The notes beneath the pieces were generated by a model, which saw only the letters and a program-made list of their open reading frames with translations, was not told the DNA's origin and ran no database searches. Shown here piece by piece: positions 36,642 through 45,288 of a stretch of 64,000 nucleotides of DNA. The stretch is from Flavobacteriaceae bacterium UBA5534 (GTDB lineage Bacteria > Bacteroidota > Bacteroidia > Flavobacteriales > Flavobacteriaceae). Position 1 is the stretch's first letter. Each line of letters opens with the position of its first letter. The stretch spans positions 105,396 through 169,395 of the forward strand of contig DINS01000029.1 in NCBI GenBank assembly GCA_002426015.1, written 5' to 3'. Both the position numbers and the translations under genes were made by a program.

Positions 36642-39269
36642 ATGAAGCCACAGATGACACATACAATGAAACTTATTTTCACGCTGTTATCTGTGGTGTT
36701 TTCATATCACGTTGTTGCGCAACAAACTATTATCAACTCTGGATGGCAATTCACTTTAGATAGTACTAAAAGCAATTGGCAAACCGTCAATATTCCACAT
36801 ACATGGAACAAAGAGGACGCTTTTGATGATGAAAAAGGCTATTATCGAGGCATTGGTTGGTATCAAAAACAACTTTTTGTGTCGAACCAGAAAAAGGATT
36901 TAATTCATTATCTGCATTTCAAAGGGGTCAATCAGGAAGCTGATGTGTATGTCAACGGACATTTTGTGGGCAACCATAAAGGTGGTTATGCAGCTTTTAA
37001 TTTCAATATTACGGCATTTCTAAAATTTAACGATTACAATCTGATTGAGGTCAAAGTTGACAATTCGCATAACGACAATATTCCACCATTAGATGCCGAT
37101 TTTACCTTTTACGGAGGTATCTATCGCGATGTGGCATTGATATCGCTCCCAAAACAACATGTGTCATTAAATGATTTTGCTTCCGAAGGTTTTTATGTCA
37201 ATTACCCAATGGTTTCCAAAGAAAAAGCGATTGTTGAAGTGACAGTTTTGGTAGATAATTTTGATGTTTCAAACACAACGCATCAACTTCAATTGACGAT
37301 TTCTGATGCCGAAGGAAAAGTGATTCAAACCCAAACGAAATCCCTCAAAATCAATTCAAATGCAACAGAAACCATAAGCATCAAGTTCCCAGAAATCATC
37401 AATCCAAAGTTATGGTCACCGGAAAACCCCAATTTATACAGTTTGAAGATTGTTTTGACAAATTCAAAAAGAGAGATTTTAGACGAAAAATCATCTCACA
37501 TTGCGTTTCGTTGGGTCAGCGTTGACCCAAACAAAGGTTTTTTTCTCAATGGAAAGCCTTATAAAATGATTGGTGTCAATAGGCATCAGGACTATGAAGG
37601 GTATGGCAATGCGGTGCCGATGCATCTACAAGAAAAAGATATTCATTTGATTAAAAACATGGGCGCCAATGTCATTCGTTTTGCACATTATCCACATTCG
37701 CAAGAGCTTTACAAATTGTGTGACGAACTCGGTCTTTTGGTGTGGTCAGAAATTCCCATTGTCAATAAAGTGACCAATACACCTGAATTTTTTGAAACAA
37801 GTAGGAACATGCATGAAGAACATTTGAAGCAGTATTACAACTTTCCTTCGGTTGTAATGTTTGGCTATATGAATGAGATTTTCTTACGATTGGCATTCGA
37901 CAATAAATCTTCTGAAAAGGAAAAAGAAGAGGCTAAAATTTATACGTACGAACTGGCAAAACAATTGGAAGATTTTACACGAATACATGCACCGAATCGT
38001 TTAACGGTCATGGCATTGCATTTTAACGAACTCTATAATGACACCAAAATTGCAGATTTGTCCATGCTCGTTGGCTGGAATCTCTATTTTGGCTGGTATC
38101 ATGATACAATTACAGATTTAGGAGTGTTTTTGGATGAGCAGCACAAACGTTTTCCTAACCGTTCCATTATGGTGTCGGAATATGGTCCAGGCGCTGATGT
38201 GCGCATTTCGACCAACACACCAAAAAAATATGATTACTCCCAAGAATATCAATTGATGTTGCACAAAGGCTATTATGAACAAGTCCAAGCGCGCGATTTT
38301 GTTGCAGGCATGACCGCATGGAATTTTGCTGATTTCGGTTCGGAGTTTCGAGGCGATGCCATTCCGCATGTCAATCAAAAAGGTTTGGTGCAATACAATC
38401 GTGAACCAAAAGAGGTGTATTATTGGTACAAATCGGTTTTGGATAGAAGCAAACCATTTGTTCATATTGCTTTAAGCGATAAGCAGTCGTTGAATTTGAT
38501 AGATGAATTCTCACATTCAGTTTCGATGTTTTCAAATCAAAAGGGAGGAACATTGTTCTTGAATGGTGAGTTGCTAAAAAATCTTCAATTTGAAAACGGA
38601 TTGTCAACTATCGATATTCCTTTTGTGGATGGAGTAAACGAGTTGAAACTGGTAGCACATTTCGAAGAAACTGTCAAAAGCATTCAAGTCAATAAAATAG
38701 ACAACCTAAAAACAGCCAATTTTGAACGATTCGGCATCAACATAGGGTCACATTTCAATTTTTATGACGAAGCCAATCAAATGACCTTTGTGGCAGATAA
38801 AACGTATTCAAAGGGTATGTTTGGGCATTTGGATGGTGACGTTTTCAATTTGAATAAGGACAACCATCAAGGGATTCCGTATGATATCAGAAATACCACT
38901 TCCGACCCTTTGTATCAAACAATGCTTGAAGGTTGCACCAATTATAAAGTGGAGATTCCTGATGGAAATTACAAAATAACGCTCTATTTCGTTGAGCCAC
39001 AACTCAAAAGCCAAGTGGATGTGATTTACAACTTGAATGCACCAAAAAAATCATCTGTCGAAAATCCAAAGCAGCGCATTTTTGACATATTTTTAAACAA
39101 TGAATTGGTAGAGAGCCAATTTAATATGGCAAACGCCTATCCGGAAAAATATGGCATTACTATTGAAGCTATGTTAACGGTCAAAGACAATAACGGATTG
39201 ACTATAAATTTAAAACCAATTGAAGGAAAAACAGTCATTAGCGGACTGTTGATTGAAAACCTAAACTAA
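36642..39269 (+). CDS. GH2 glycosidase with malectin-like C-terminus
   Basis: This 875-residue protein has several in-frame ATGs at 36642, 36654 and 36666. The last gives the tidiest signal peptide (MKLIFTLLSVVFSYHVVAQ). The GH2 sugar-binding, Ig-like and barrel domains are followed by acid/base Glu412 in GYMNEIF and nucleophile Glu513 in VSEYGPG. The end (GINIGSHFNFYDEANQMTF...VEIPDGNYKITLYFVEP) is a malectin-like binding domain. It probably acts as a beta-galactosidase, beta-glucosidase or related enzyme on oligosaccharides. Confidence 0.85.
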   Translation: MKPQMTHTMKLIFTLLSVVFSYHVVAQQTIINSGWQFTLDSTKSNWQTVNIPHTWNKEDAFDDEKGYYRGIGWYQKQLFVSNQKKDLIHYLHFKGVNQEADVYVNGHFVGNHKGGYAAFNFNITAFLKFNDYNLIEVKVDNSHNDNIPPLDADFTFYGGIYRDVALISLPKQHVSLNDFASEGFYVNYPMVSKEKAIVEVTVLVDNFDVSNTTHQLQLTISDAEGKVIQTQTKSLKINSNATETISIKFPEIINPKLWSPENPNLYSLKIVLTNSKREILDEKSSHIAFRWVSVDPNKGFFLNGKPYKMIGVNRHQDYEGYGNAVPMHLQEKDIHLIKNMGANVIRFAHYPHSQELYKLCDELGLLVWSEIPIVNKVTNTPEFFETSRNMHEEHLKQYYNFPSVVMFGYMNEIFLRLAFDNKSSEKEKEEAKIYTYELAKQLEDFTRIHAPNRLTVMALHFNELYNDTKIADLSMLVGWNLYFGWYHDTITDLGVFLDEQHKRFPNRSIMVSEYGPGADVRISTNTPKKYDYSQEYQLMLHKGYYEQVQARDFVAGMTAWNFADFGSEFRGDAIPHVNQKGLVQYNREPKEVYYWYKSVLDRSKPFVHIALSDKQSLNLIDEFSHSVSMFSNQKGGTLFLNGELLKNLQFENGLSTIDIPFVDGVNELKLVAHFEETVKSIQVNKIDNLKTANFERFGINIGSHFNFYDEANQMTFVADKTYSKGMFGHLDGDVFNLNKDNHQGIPYDIRNTTSDPLYQTMLEGCTNYKVEIPDGNYKITLYFVEPQLKSQVDVIYNLNAPKKSSVENPKQRIFDIFLNNELVESQFNMANAYPEKYGITIEAMLTVKDNNGLTINLKPIEGKTVISGLLIENLN

Positions 39270-39271
39270 AC

Positions 39272-40159
39272 ATGAAGAATTTAAGCATTTACATTTTACT
39301 ATTTGTATCATTCACTGCATTTTCACAGGCAGATGTTAAAACCTATACCTATGCCATTAAAGGATTGGATACCCTACAAATGGATGTTTATACACCAAAA
39401 AACATAAAAAAAACAGATTCACTTCCAGTCATGTTATGGATGCATGGTGGAGGATTTGTTGGAGGTAGCAGAAGTTTTCCAAGCGAGGTAAAATTGGCTC
39501 AATTGGCTACCGAAAATGGTTATTTGGGAGTTTTCATTTCTTATCGACTCACAAGAAAAGGTCAAGCCACAGGTTTTGGTTGCGATTGCCCTAAATCTGA
39601 AAAACTGTTGACCTTTAAGAATGCAGCCATTGATTTTTTGGATGCTGCAAAGTTTATTTACCAAAACAAAACACTTTTAGGTGCCGATACCACCAGAATC
39701 ATTGCTGGAGGAAGTAGTGCTGGTGCTGAAGGCATGCTCAATGCGGTGTATATGAAAGAGTATTTTGTTGACGATTTAAAACCTTATCAGAACATCAAGT
39801 TTGCTGGTGTGTTTTCACTCGCTGGTGCCTTGGTCAATGCCGATTATATTACCAAAACAAATGCTTTACCTTCAGCTTTTTTTCACGGAACTGATGATAA
39901 TTTGGTGCCTTATGCAAGCGCACCACACCATTTGTGCGCTCCAACAAAAGTTGGTTATCTTATGTTAGATGGGTCTGCTACCATTGTAGAAAAATTACGC
40001 AAGCTCGAAAAACCGTTTTATTTATATAAGATGGTAGGTGGAAAACATGAATTATCTTCGATACCATTCGATCATCTCGATGATGTTTTTACATTTTTTA
40101 CTAAAACAATATTTAATAAAGAAACTATACAAACAGTTAAAATAGTAAAGAAAATATGA
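39272..40159 (+). CDS. Secreted alpha/beta-hydrolase, carboxylesterase-like
   Basis: This 295-residue protein has a signal peptide ending at TAFSQ. It has an HGGGF oxyanion-hole motif and a GSSAG site whose Ser149 is the probable nucleophile. These mark the hormone-sensitive-lipase/carboxylesterase-like fold. It is a second esterase in the PUL and differs from the CE1-like one, so it may remove another acyl group. The stop overlaps the sulfatase start by 4 bp. Confidence 0.72.
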   Translation: MKNLSIYILLFVSFTAFSQADVKTYTYAIKGLDTLQMDVYTPKNIKKTDSLPVMLWMHGGGFVGGSRSFPSEVKLAQLATENGYLGVFISYRLTRKGQATGFGCDCPKSEKLLTFKNAAIDFLDAAKFIYQNKTLLGADTTRIIAGGSSAGAEGMLNAVYMKEYFVDDLKPYQNIKFAGVFSLAGALVNADYITKTNALPSAFFHGTDDNLVPYASAPHHLCAPTKVGYLMLDGSATIVEKLRKLEKPFYLYKMVGGKHELSSIPFDHLDDVFTFFTKTIFNKETIQTVKIVKKI

Positions 40160-41871
40160 GACGATTTACAATGTGTCTTTTGGCTACAATGGTAATGGTT
40201 TCTTGTAAGACGAAACAACAGCAGGAAGCCACTACCAAAGCGCCAACAAAGCGGCCTAACATCATTTTCATCATGGCTGATGACCACGCAGCTCAAGCCA
40301 TTAGTGCTTATGGGCATCCTATCAGCAAGTTGGCTCCAACACCCAACATTGACAGAATTGCCAAGGATGGTGCGATTTTTAAGAATAATTTTTGTACCAA
40401 TTCCATTTGTGGGCCGAGTAGAGCAGTGGTATTGACAGGAAAACATAGCCATATCAATGGTTTTAGAATGAATGGCGATCGGTTTGATGGCAGTCAGCAA
40501 ACCTTTCCGAAACTATTACAGAAAGCAGGTTACCATACTGCCATTGTTGGAAAATGGCATTTACATGGCTACCCAGAAGGGTTTGAGTTTTGGAACATTT
40601 TAAATGACCAAGGCAATTACTACAATCCGCAGTTTATCACTATTGAAGATACCATTCATATCGATAAGGAATACATCAAAAAGACACCACATTGGACCGT
40701 TAAATTGCCAGACACAACAGTTGTCAAAGGCTATGCTACTGATTTGATTACCGATTATGCCATCGATTACATTAAAAGCGTTAAGGACGATGACCAACCA
40801 TTTATGCTTATGGTACACCACAAGGCACCACATCGTAATTGGATGCCAGCATTGCGGCATTTGAATTTATACGATTCTGTACAATTTCCTTTACCTGATA
40901 CCTATTTTACGTCTCATGAGGGTTCGATTGCTTCAAAAGAGCAATTACAGACCATTTATAGAGATATGTATGAAGGACACGACCTCAAAATGACCAAAGA
41001 AAAAGGAAGTGATGAGCTGGCTCACAATCCATGGAAAACTGACTTCGACCGAATGACTCCAGAACAACGAGCCATTTGGGACAAAGCCTATCGTCCTAAA
41101 AACGATGCGATGCACGATGCTCACATGACTCCAGAAGAATTGGCAATTTGGAAAGGTCAACGGTATCTTCAAGATTATTTGGCAACCATAAAATCGGTGG
41201 ATGAAGGTATTGGACGCATTTTGGATTACCTCGATACCAATGGGCTTTCAGAAAACACATTGATTGTTTACACAACTGACCAAGGATTCTATTTAGGCGA
41301 AAAAGGATGGTTCGATAAACGTTTTATGTATGAAGAATCTTTGGCGATGCCAATGGTCATGAAGTATCCAGCAGTAATAAAAAAAGGAACAGTAATATCT
41401 GCTTTGACCCAAAACCTGGATTTTGCCGAAACGTTTTTGGATTTTGCAGGCGTCAAAATCCCAGATGACATGCAAGGTAAGTCCTTGAAGCCATTGCTGA
41501 CAGGATCTATAGATGAAGATGAATTTCGCGATGCCGTCTATTACCATTATTACGATTATCCTGCGTTTCATATGGTCAAGAAAATGTATGGTGTTCGGAC
41601 CAATCGTTACAAATTGATTCATGTGTATGATGATATCGACCAATGGGAATTATATGATTTAGAAAAAGACCCAACCGAAGTTCATAACCTCATCGATGAC
41701 CTTTCCTATGATGGTATCGAACAAAAATTAAGAAAACGCTTGGCAGAATTGCAGGCTCAATATAATGTAACCGATAGGGAGTTTGAAAAAGCAAGTAAGG
41801 AATCAATTGATAGAAATTACAAGAACTTTGAGCGATTAAGAGGAAAACCAACAGACATACATGAACATTGA
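40156..41871 (+). CDS. Formylglycine-dependent sulfatase (S1 family)
   Basis: This 571-residue lipoprotein (MVMVSCKT) contains IIFIMADDHA for metal binding and the maturation motif CGPSR, whose Cys85 is converted to formylglycine, followed by TGKH. GKWHL and DDQPFMLMVHHKAPH follow. This marks a true S1 sulfatase and not a phosphatase of the same fold. It releases sulfate from a sulfated glycan. I see no formylglycine-generating enzyme here, so maturation must use one encoded elsewhere. Confidence 0.87.
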   Translation: MRRFTMCLLATMVMVSCKTKQQQEATTKAPTKRPNIIFIMADDHAAQAISAYGHPISKLAPTPNIDRIAKDGAIFKNNFCTNSICGPSRAVVLTGKHSHINGFRMNGDRFDGSQQTFPKLLQKAGYHTAIVGKWHLHGYPEGFEFWNILNDQGNYYNPQFITIEDTIHIDKEYIKKTPHWTVKLPDTTVVKGYATDLITDYAIDYIKSVKDDDQPFMLMVHHKAPHRNWMPALRHLNLYDSVQFPLPDTYFTSHEGSIASKEQLQTIYRDMYEGHDLKMTKEKGSDELAHNPWKTDFDRMTPEQRAIWDKAYRPKNDAMHDAHMTPEELAIWKGQRYLQDYLATIKSVDEGIGRILDYLDTNGLSENTLIVYTTDQGFYLGEKGWFDKRFMYEESLAMPMVMKYPAVIKKGTVISALTQNLDFAETFLDFAGVKIPDDMQGKSLKPLLTGSIDEDEFRDAVYYHYYDYPAFHMVKKMYGVRTNRYKLIHVYDDIDQWELYDLEKDPTEVHNLIDDLSYDGIEQKLRKRLAELQAQYNVTDREFEKASKESIDRNYKNFERLRGKPTDIHEH

Positions 41872-41873
41872 TT

Positions 41874-42737
41874 ATGAATAAAGCAAAAACTATCGTTTTA
41901 GGTTTGATGCTGATAGTGTTCAGTGTCACTACATTGCTGTCACAAGAGACCATCAGATTAATGACCTACAACATTAAGCTAGATTATCCTAAAGAAGGCG
42001 AAAACAGTTGGAACAATCGCAAAGATTGGATGCTTGGGCAAATACAGTTTTATGCACCAGACATTTTTGGAGTGCAAGAAGCAATGCCCAATCAAATGAC
42101 CTATATGGATAGCACTTTGACGAGTTATAGCTTTGTTGGTGTTGGAAGAGATGATGGTGAGAATGAAGGTGAATTTTCTGCCATTTTTTATAATGTAAAT
42201 AAGTTTAAGATACTTGAAAGTGCCACGTTTTGGCTCTCACAGACTCCAGATAAAGTATCCATGGGATGGGATGCGGTCTGTAATAGGGTTTGTACCTATG
42301 CTTTGTTTGAAGATTTGGAAAGCAAAAAGCAATTTTGGGTGTTCAACACCCATTTTGATCATGTAGGAAAAGAAGCGAGAAAGAATAGTGTGGCATTGAT
42401 TCTCGAAAAAATAAAGCATCTGAATTCAAAAAATCGACCTTTGGTGCTTATGGGAGATTTCAATTTAGAACCCGAAACTGAACCGATTCAAACTATAAAG
42501 ACCTTATTGAATGATTCCAAAGAGGTATCAGTTATAAAACCCTTTGGACCTTCTGGCACCTTCAATAATTTTGAATTTGATAAACCTGTCACTAGGCGGA
42601 TCGATTTTATTTTTGTCAGTAAAAATAATATCAGAGTCAACAAATATGCGATCTTGAGCGATAGCAAAGATTTAAAATACCCTTCAGACCATTTGCCTGT
42701 GTTTGTTGAAATAGAATTAATTAATCACACTAACTAA
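41874..42737 (+). CDS. EEP-family metal hydrolase
   Basis: I start at the ATG at 41874 (287 residues), because a TTG at 41868 only adds two residues. A signal peptide (VFSVTTLLSQ) precedes MTYNIKLDYP, DIFGVQEAMPNQ, GDFNLEPE and SDHLPVF, which are the metal and catalytic landmarks of the endonuclease/exonuclease/phosphatase fold. Members cut phosphodiesters in DNA, inositol phosphates or lipids. Its place after a sulfatase and beside a sugar porter suggests a carbohydrate-related phosphodiesterase. Confidence 0.78.
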   Translation: MNKAKTIVLGLMLIVFSVTTLLSQETIRLMTYNIKLDYPKEGENSWNNRKDWMLGQIQFYAPDIFGVQEAMPNQMTYMDSTLTSYSFVGVGRDDGENEGEFSAIFYNVNKFKILESATFWLSQTPDKVSMGWDAVCNRVCTYALFEDLESKKQFWVFNTHFDHVGKEARKNSVALILEKIKHLNSKNRPLVLMGDFNLEPETEPIQTIKTLLNDSKEVSVIKPFGPSGTFNNFEFDKPVTRRIDFIFVSKNNIRVNKYAILSDSKDLKYPSDHLPVFVEIELINHTN

Positions 42738-42749
42738 TACCAAAACATT

Positions 42750-44129
42750 ATGAACAAACGTACCTTTTTATTGTTAATTACTTCAGTGTCAGCACTTGGA
42801 GGATTGTTGTTTGGCTATGATACTGGAGTTATCAATGGCGCCCAGTTTTATTTAAGTAAGTATTTCGATTTAAGCGATGCCATGAAAGGATGGGTCGTTG
42901 GGAGTGCACTTGTTGGCTGTTTTGTTGGAGCTATTGCTGCTGGTCCTTTAAGTATCAAAATAGGTCGAAAATATTCTTTAATTGTGTCAGCAATCCTATT
43001 TACAATTTCAGCTTGGGGCTCTGGGTTACCATCTATATTTCCCGAGTCGGTGTCCCTATTGGTGTTTTTTAGAATCATTGGAGGGTTGGGTATTGGTATA
43101 GCTTCTATGAATGCGCCAATGTATATAGCCGAAATAGCTCCTCCAAGTAAGAGAGGTAATCTAGTGACCTATTATCAATTGGCAATAGTTATCGGTTTTT
43201 TTGTGGTCTTTTTAGCAACATACTTTATTGGAAACAGTCTTTCAGAAGCTGAAAATTTACAATTTGGATGGCGACGTATGTTTTGGTCAGAGTTGATACC
43301 TAGTGGTTTATTTTTGATATTGTTATTTTTTGTGCCAAAAAGCCCAAGATGGTTAGCACTTAAAGGGAGAAATGAAGAATCCATTAGGATATTGACCAAA
43401 TTGTTAGGACCAGAGGAGGCTAACAAAGAGCACCTCGAAATTCAAAAATCATTACAAAATGAAAATACAGGATTTAAGGTCAATTATTTTTCAAAAGGAA
43501 TTTTGGCCATCATTGTCATAGGTTCGGTCTTATCTATTTTACAACAGTTTACAGGTATAAATGCAGTATTATATTATGGTGCAGATATCTTTGAAAAAGC
43601 ATTAGGATTTGGGAAAGATGATGTCTTGGCGCAACAGATTTTGTTGGCATTCATCAACTTAATCTTTACATTTATTGCTATGGCGACTGTTGATAAATTT
43701 GGTAGAAAACCGTTGATTTATATTGGTTCTATTGGTATGATTGTTGGGTTTTTGATGTTGGGTATCACGCTACAACAACAATCTTTGGGATTGGTATCGT
43801 TAATTGGCGTTTTAATGTTTGTAGCTTCATTTTCAATGTCGATGGGTCCTGTTGTATGGGTCTTGTTATCTGAAATGTTTCCAAACAAAATTCGTAGTGT
43901 CGCTATGTCAGTAGCGGTTGCTGCACAATGGGCTGCCAATTATGTGGTGTCACAATCGTTCCCTGTGGTCATGGGTAGTGAAGTGAATAATAACAGTTTT
44001 TGGAATGGATCGTTGCCATATTTTATTTTTATAGCTTTTATTATATTTATTATGATATTCACATTCAAATATATACCTGAAACCAAAGGCCGATCTTTGG
44101 AAGAATTAGAGGATATTTGGAAAAAATAA
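42750..44129 (+). CDS. MFS sugar porter
   Basis: This 459-residue protein has 12 predicted membrane helices. GGLLFGYDTGVINGA lies near the start. GRK, PKSPRWL and PETKGRSLEELE follow, all typical of the sugar porter (XylE/GLUT-like) family. It imports a monosaccharide across the inner membrane by proton symport. In the PUL it is the likely route for glucose or another released sugar. Confidence 0.88.
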   Translation: MNKRTFLLLITSVSALGGLLFGYDTGVINGAQFYLSKYFDLSDAMKGWVVGSALVGCFVGAIAAGPLSIKIGRKYSLIVSAILFTISAWGSGLPSIFPESVSLLVFFRIIGGLGIGIASMNAPMYIAEIAPPSKRGNLVTYYQLAIVIGFFVVFLATYFIGNSLSEAENLQFGWRRMFWSELIPSGLFLILLFFVPKSPRWLALKGRNEESIRILTKLLGPEEANKEHLEIQKSLQNENTGFKVNYFSKGILAIIVIGSVLSILQQFTGINAVLYYGADIFEKALGFGKDDVLAQQILLAFINLIFTFIAMATVDKFGRKPLIYIGSIGMIVGFLMLGITLQQQSLGLVSLIGVLMFVASFSMSMGPVVWVLLSEMFPNKIRSVAMSVAVAAQWAANYVVSQSFPVVMGSEVNNNSFWNGSLPYFIFIAFIIFIMIFTFKYIPETKGRSLEELEDIWKK

Positions 44130-44150
44130 TCTTATAAACAAAGTTTTGTA

Positions 44151-45158
44151 ATGGTCACACTCAAACAATTAGCTGAACAACTCAATGTTTCCGTATCTAC
44201 AGTATCTAAAGCTTTGCACGAAAGTGAAGAAATAAGCAAAGATACTATTGATAGAGTAAAAGCATTGGCAAAGCACCTCAATTACCAGCCAAACAAAGTA
44301 GCTATCAGTCTTAAGAGTAACAAGACTAAAACGTTGGGTGTGATCATTCCTAATATTCTCAATCATTTTTTTGCTAAAGTACTTTTCGGAATAGAAGAAG
44401 AGGCAACCAAAAAGGGTTACGATATCATCATTTGCATCAGTAATGAATCCTATACCAAAGAATTGCAAAGTCTTGAGGTTTTGGGTAATGGTAGTGTTGA
44501 TGGGTTTATCATTTCAATCGCTGAAGAGACGCAAATTAAAAATCAAATACAACATATCGAGAGTGTATTGCAACAAGATTTACCAGTGGTGATGTTTGAT
44601 AGAGTTTCTGATGTTATTAACTGTGACAAAGTGGTCATCGATGATTTTGGTGCTGCTTATGAAGCTACAAAACATTTGCTCAACGAAGGCAGAAAGCAAA
44701 TTGTGCTCTTAAGCAATATTGAAGAATTGAGTGTGGGTAAATTAAGGGTCAATGGCTATCTTAAAGCAATCGAAGAAGCTTCAGGATATAAGAGTGTGCC
44801 TATATTGGTACATATAAGGAGTAATGATGATCTTGAGGCATCCATCGATGCCATGTACAAACAATATCCAAAACTTGATGGGATTTTGTCTGTCGACAAT
44901 ACAACAGGAGTCGTTGCGTTACATAAAGCACTCAAAAAGGGTATCAAAGTTCCAAAAGACTTATCCATCATTGGATTTTCTGATGAAAACGTATTGCCTT
45001 TTACCGATCCGAAGCTATCAACAATTTCACAGCATGCTCCAGATATAGGAAAGGCTTCTGTTGATGTATTGATCGAGCGTATCAAAAAGGGAAAACCTGA
45101 TCATTTTCAGACCAAAACCATTAAGACCAATCTGACTTTGCGAGCTACCACGAAGTAA
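44151..45158 (+). CDS. LacI-family transcriptional regulator
   Basis: This 335-residue protein begins VTLKQLAEQLNVSVSTVSKALHES, which is the LacI helix-turn-helix and hinge, followed by a periplasmic-binding-like sensor domain (GVIIPNILNHFFAKV...). It ends the PUL run and probably responds to a cytoplasmic sugar or phospho-sugar, adding a second control layer to the membrane sensor. I do not see its operator. Confidence 0.9.
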   Translation: MVTLKQLAEQLNVSVSTVSKALHESEEISKDTIDRVKALAKHLNYQPNKVAISLKSNKTKTLGVIIPNILNHFFAKVLFGIEEEATKKGYDIIICISNESYTKELQSLEVLGNGSVDGFIISIAEETQIKNQIQHIESVLQQDLPVVMFDRVSDVINCDKVVIDDFGAAYEATKHLLNEGRKQIVLLSNIEELSVGKLRVNGYLKAIEEASGYKSVPILVHIRSNDDLEASIDAMYKQYPKLDGILSVDNTTGVVALHKALKKGIKVPKDLSIIGFSDENVLPFTDPKLSTISQHAPDIGKASVDVLIERIKKGKPDHFQTKTIKTNLTLRATTK

Positions 45159-45238
45159 GACCATTATTTAAGTATCTCAATTCATCGTTTATATGGACAT
45201 TTTGGAAGTGATTATTTTTAAAACTCTTCAAAATAAAC

Positions 45239-45246
45239 TATATTTG
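45239..45246 (+). promoter_or_regulatory. Candidate promoter for the GSDH gene
   Basis: TATATTTG is an exact TAnnTTTG box, 43 bp before the ATG. No TTG at normal -33 spacing is seen. Confidence 0.35.
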
Positions 45247-45288
45247 AAATACGATTAATAGCATTTTAACTTTACTAAATCAGTAAGA

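Noticed and set aside
40156..41871. Alkaline-phosphatase-like phosphodiesterase instead of a sulfatase
   Set aside because: The CGPSR maturation motif with GKWHL fits an S1 sulfatase and not a phosphatase of the same fold.
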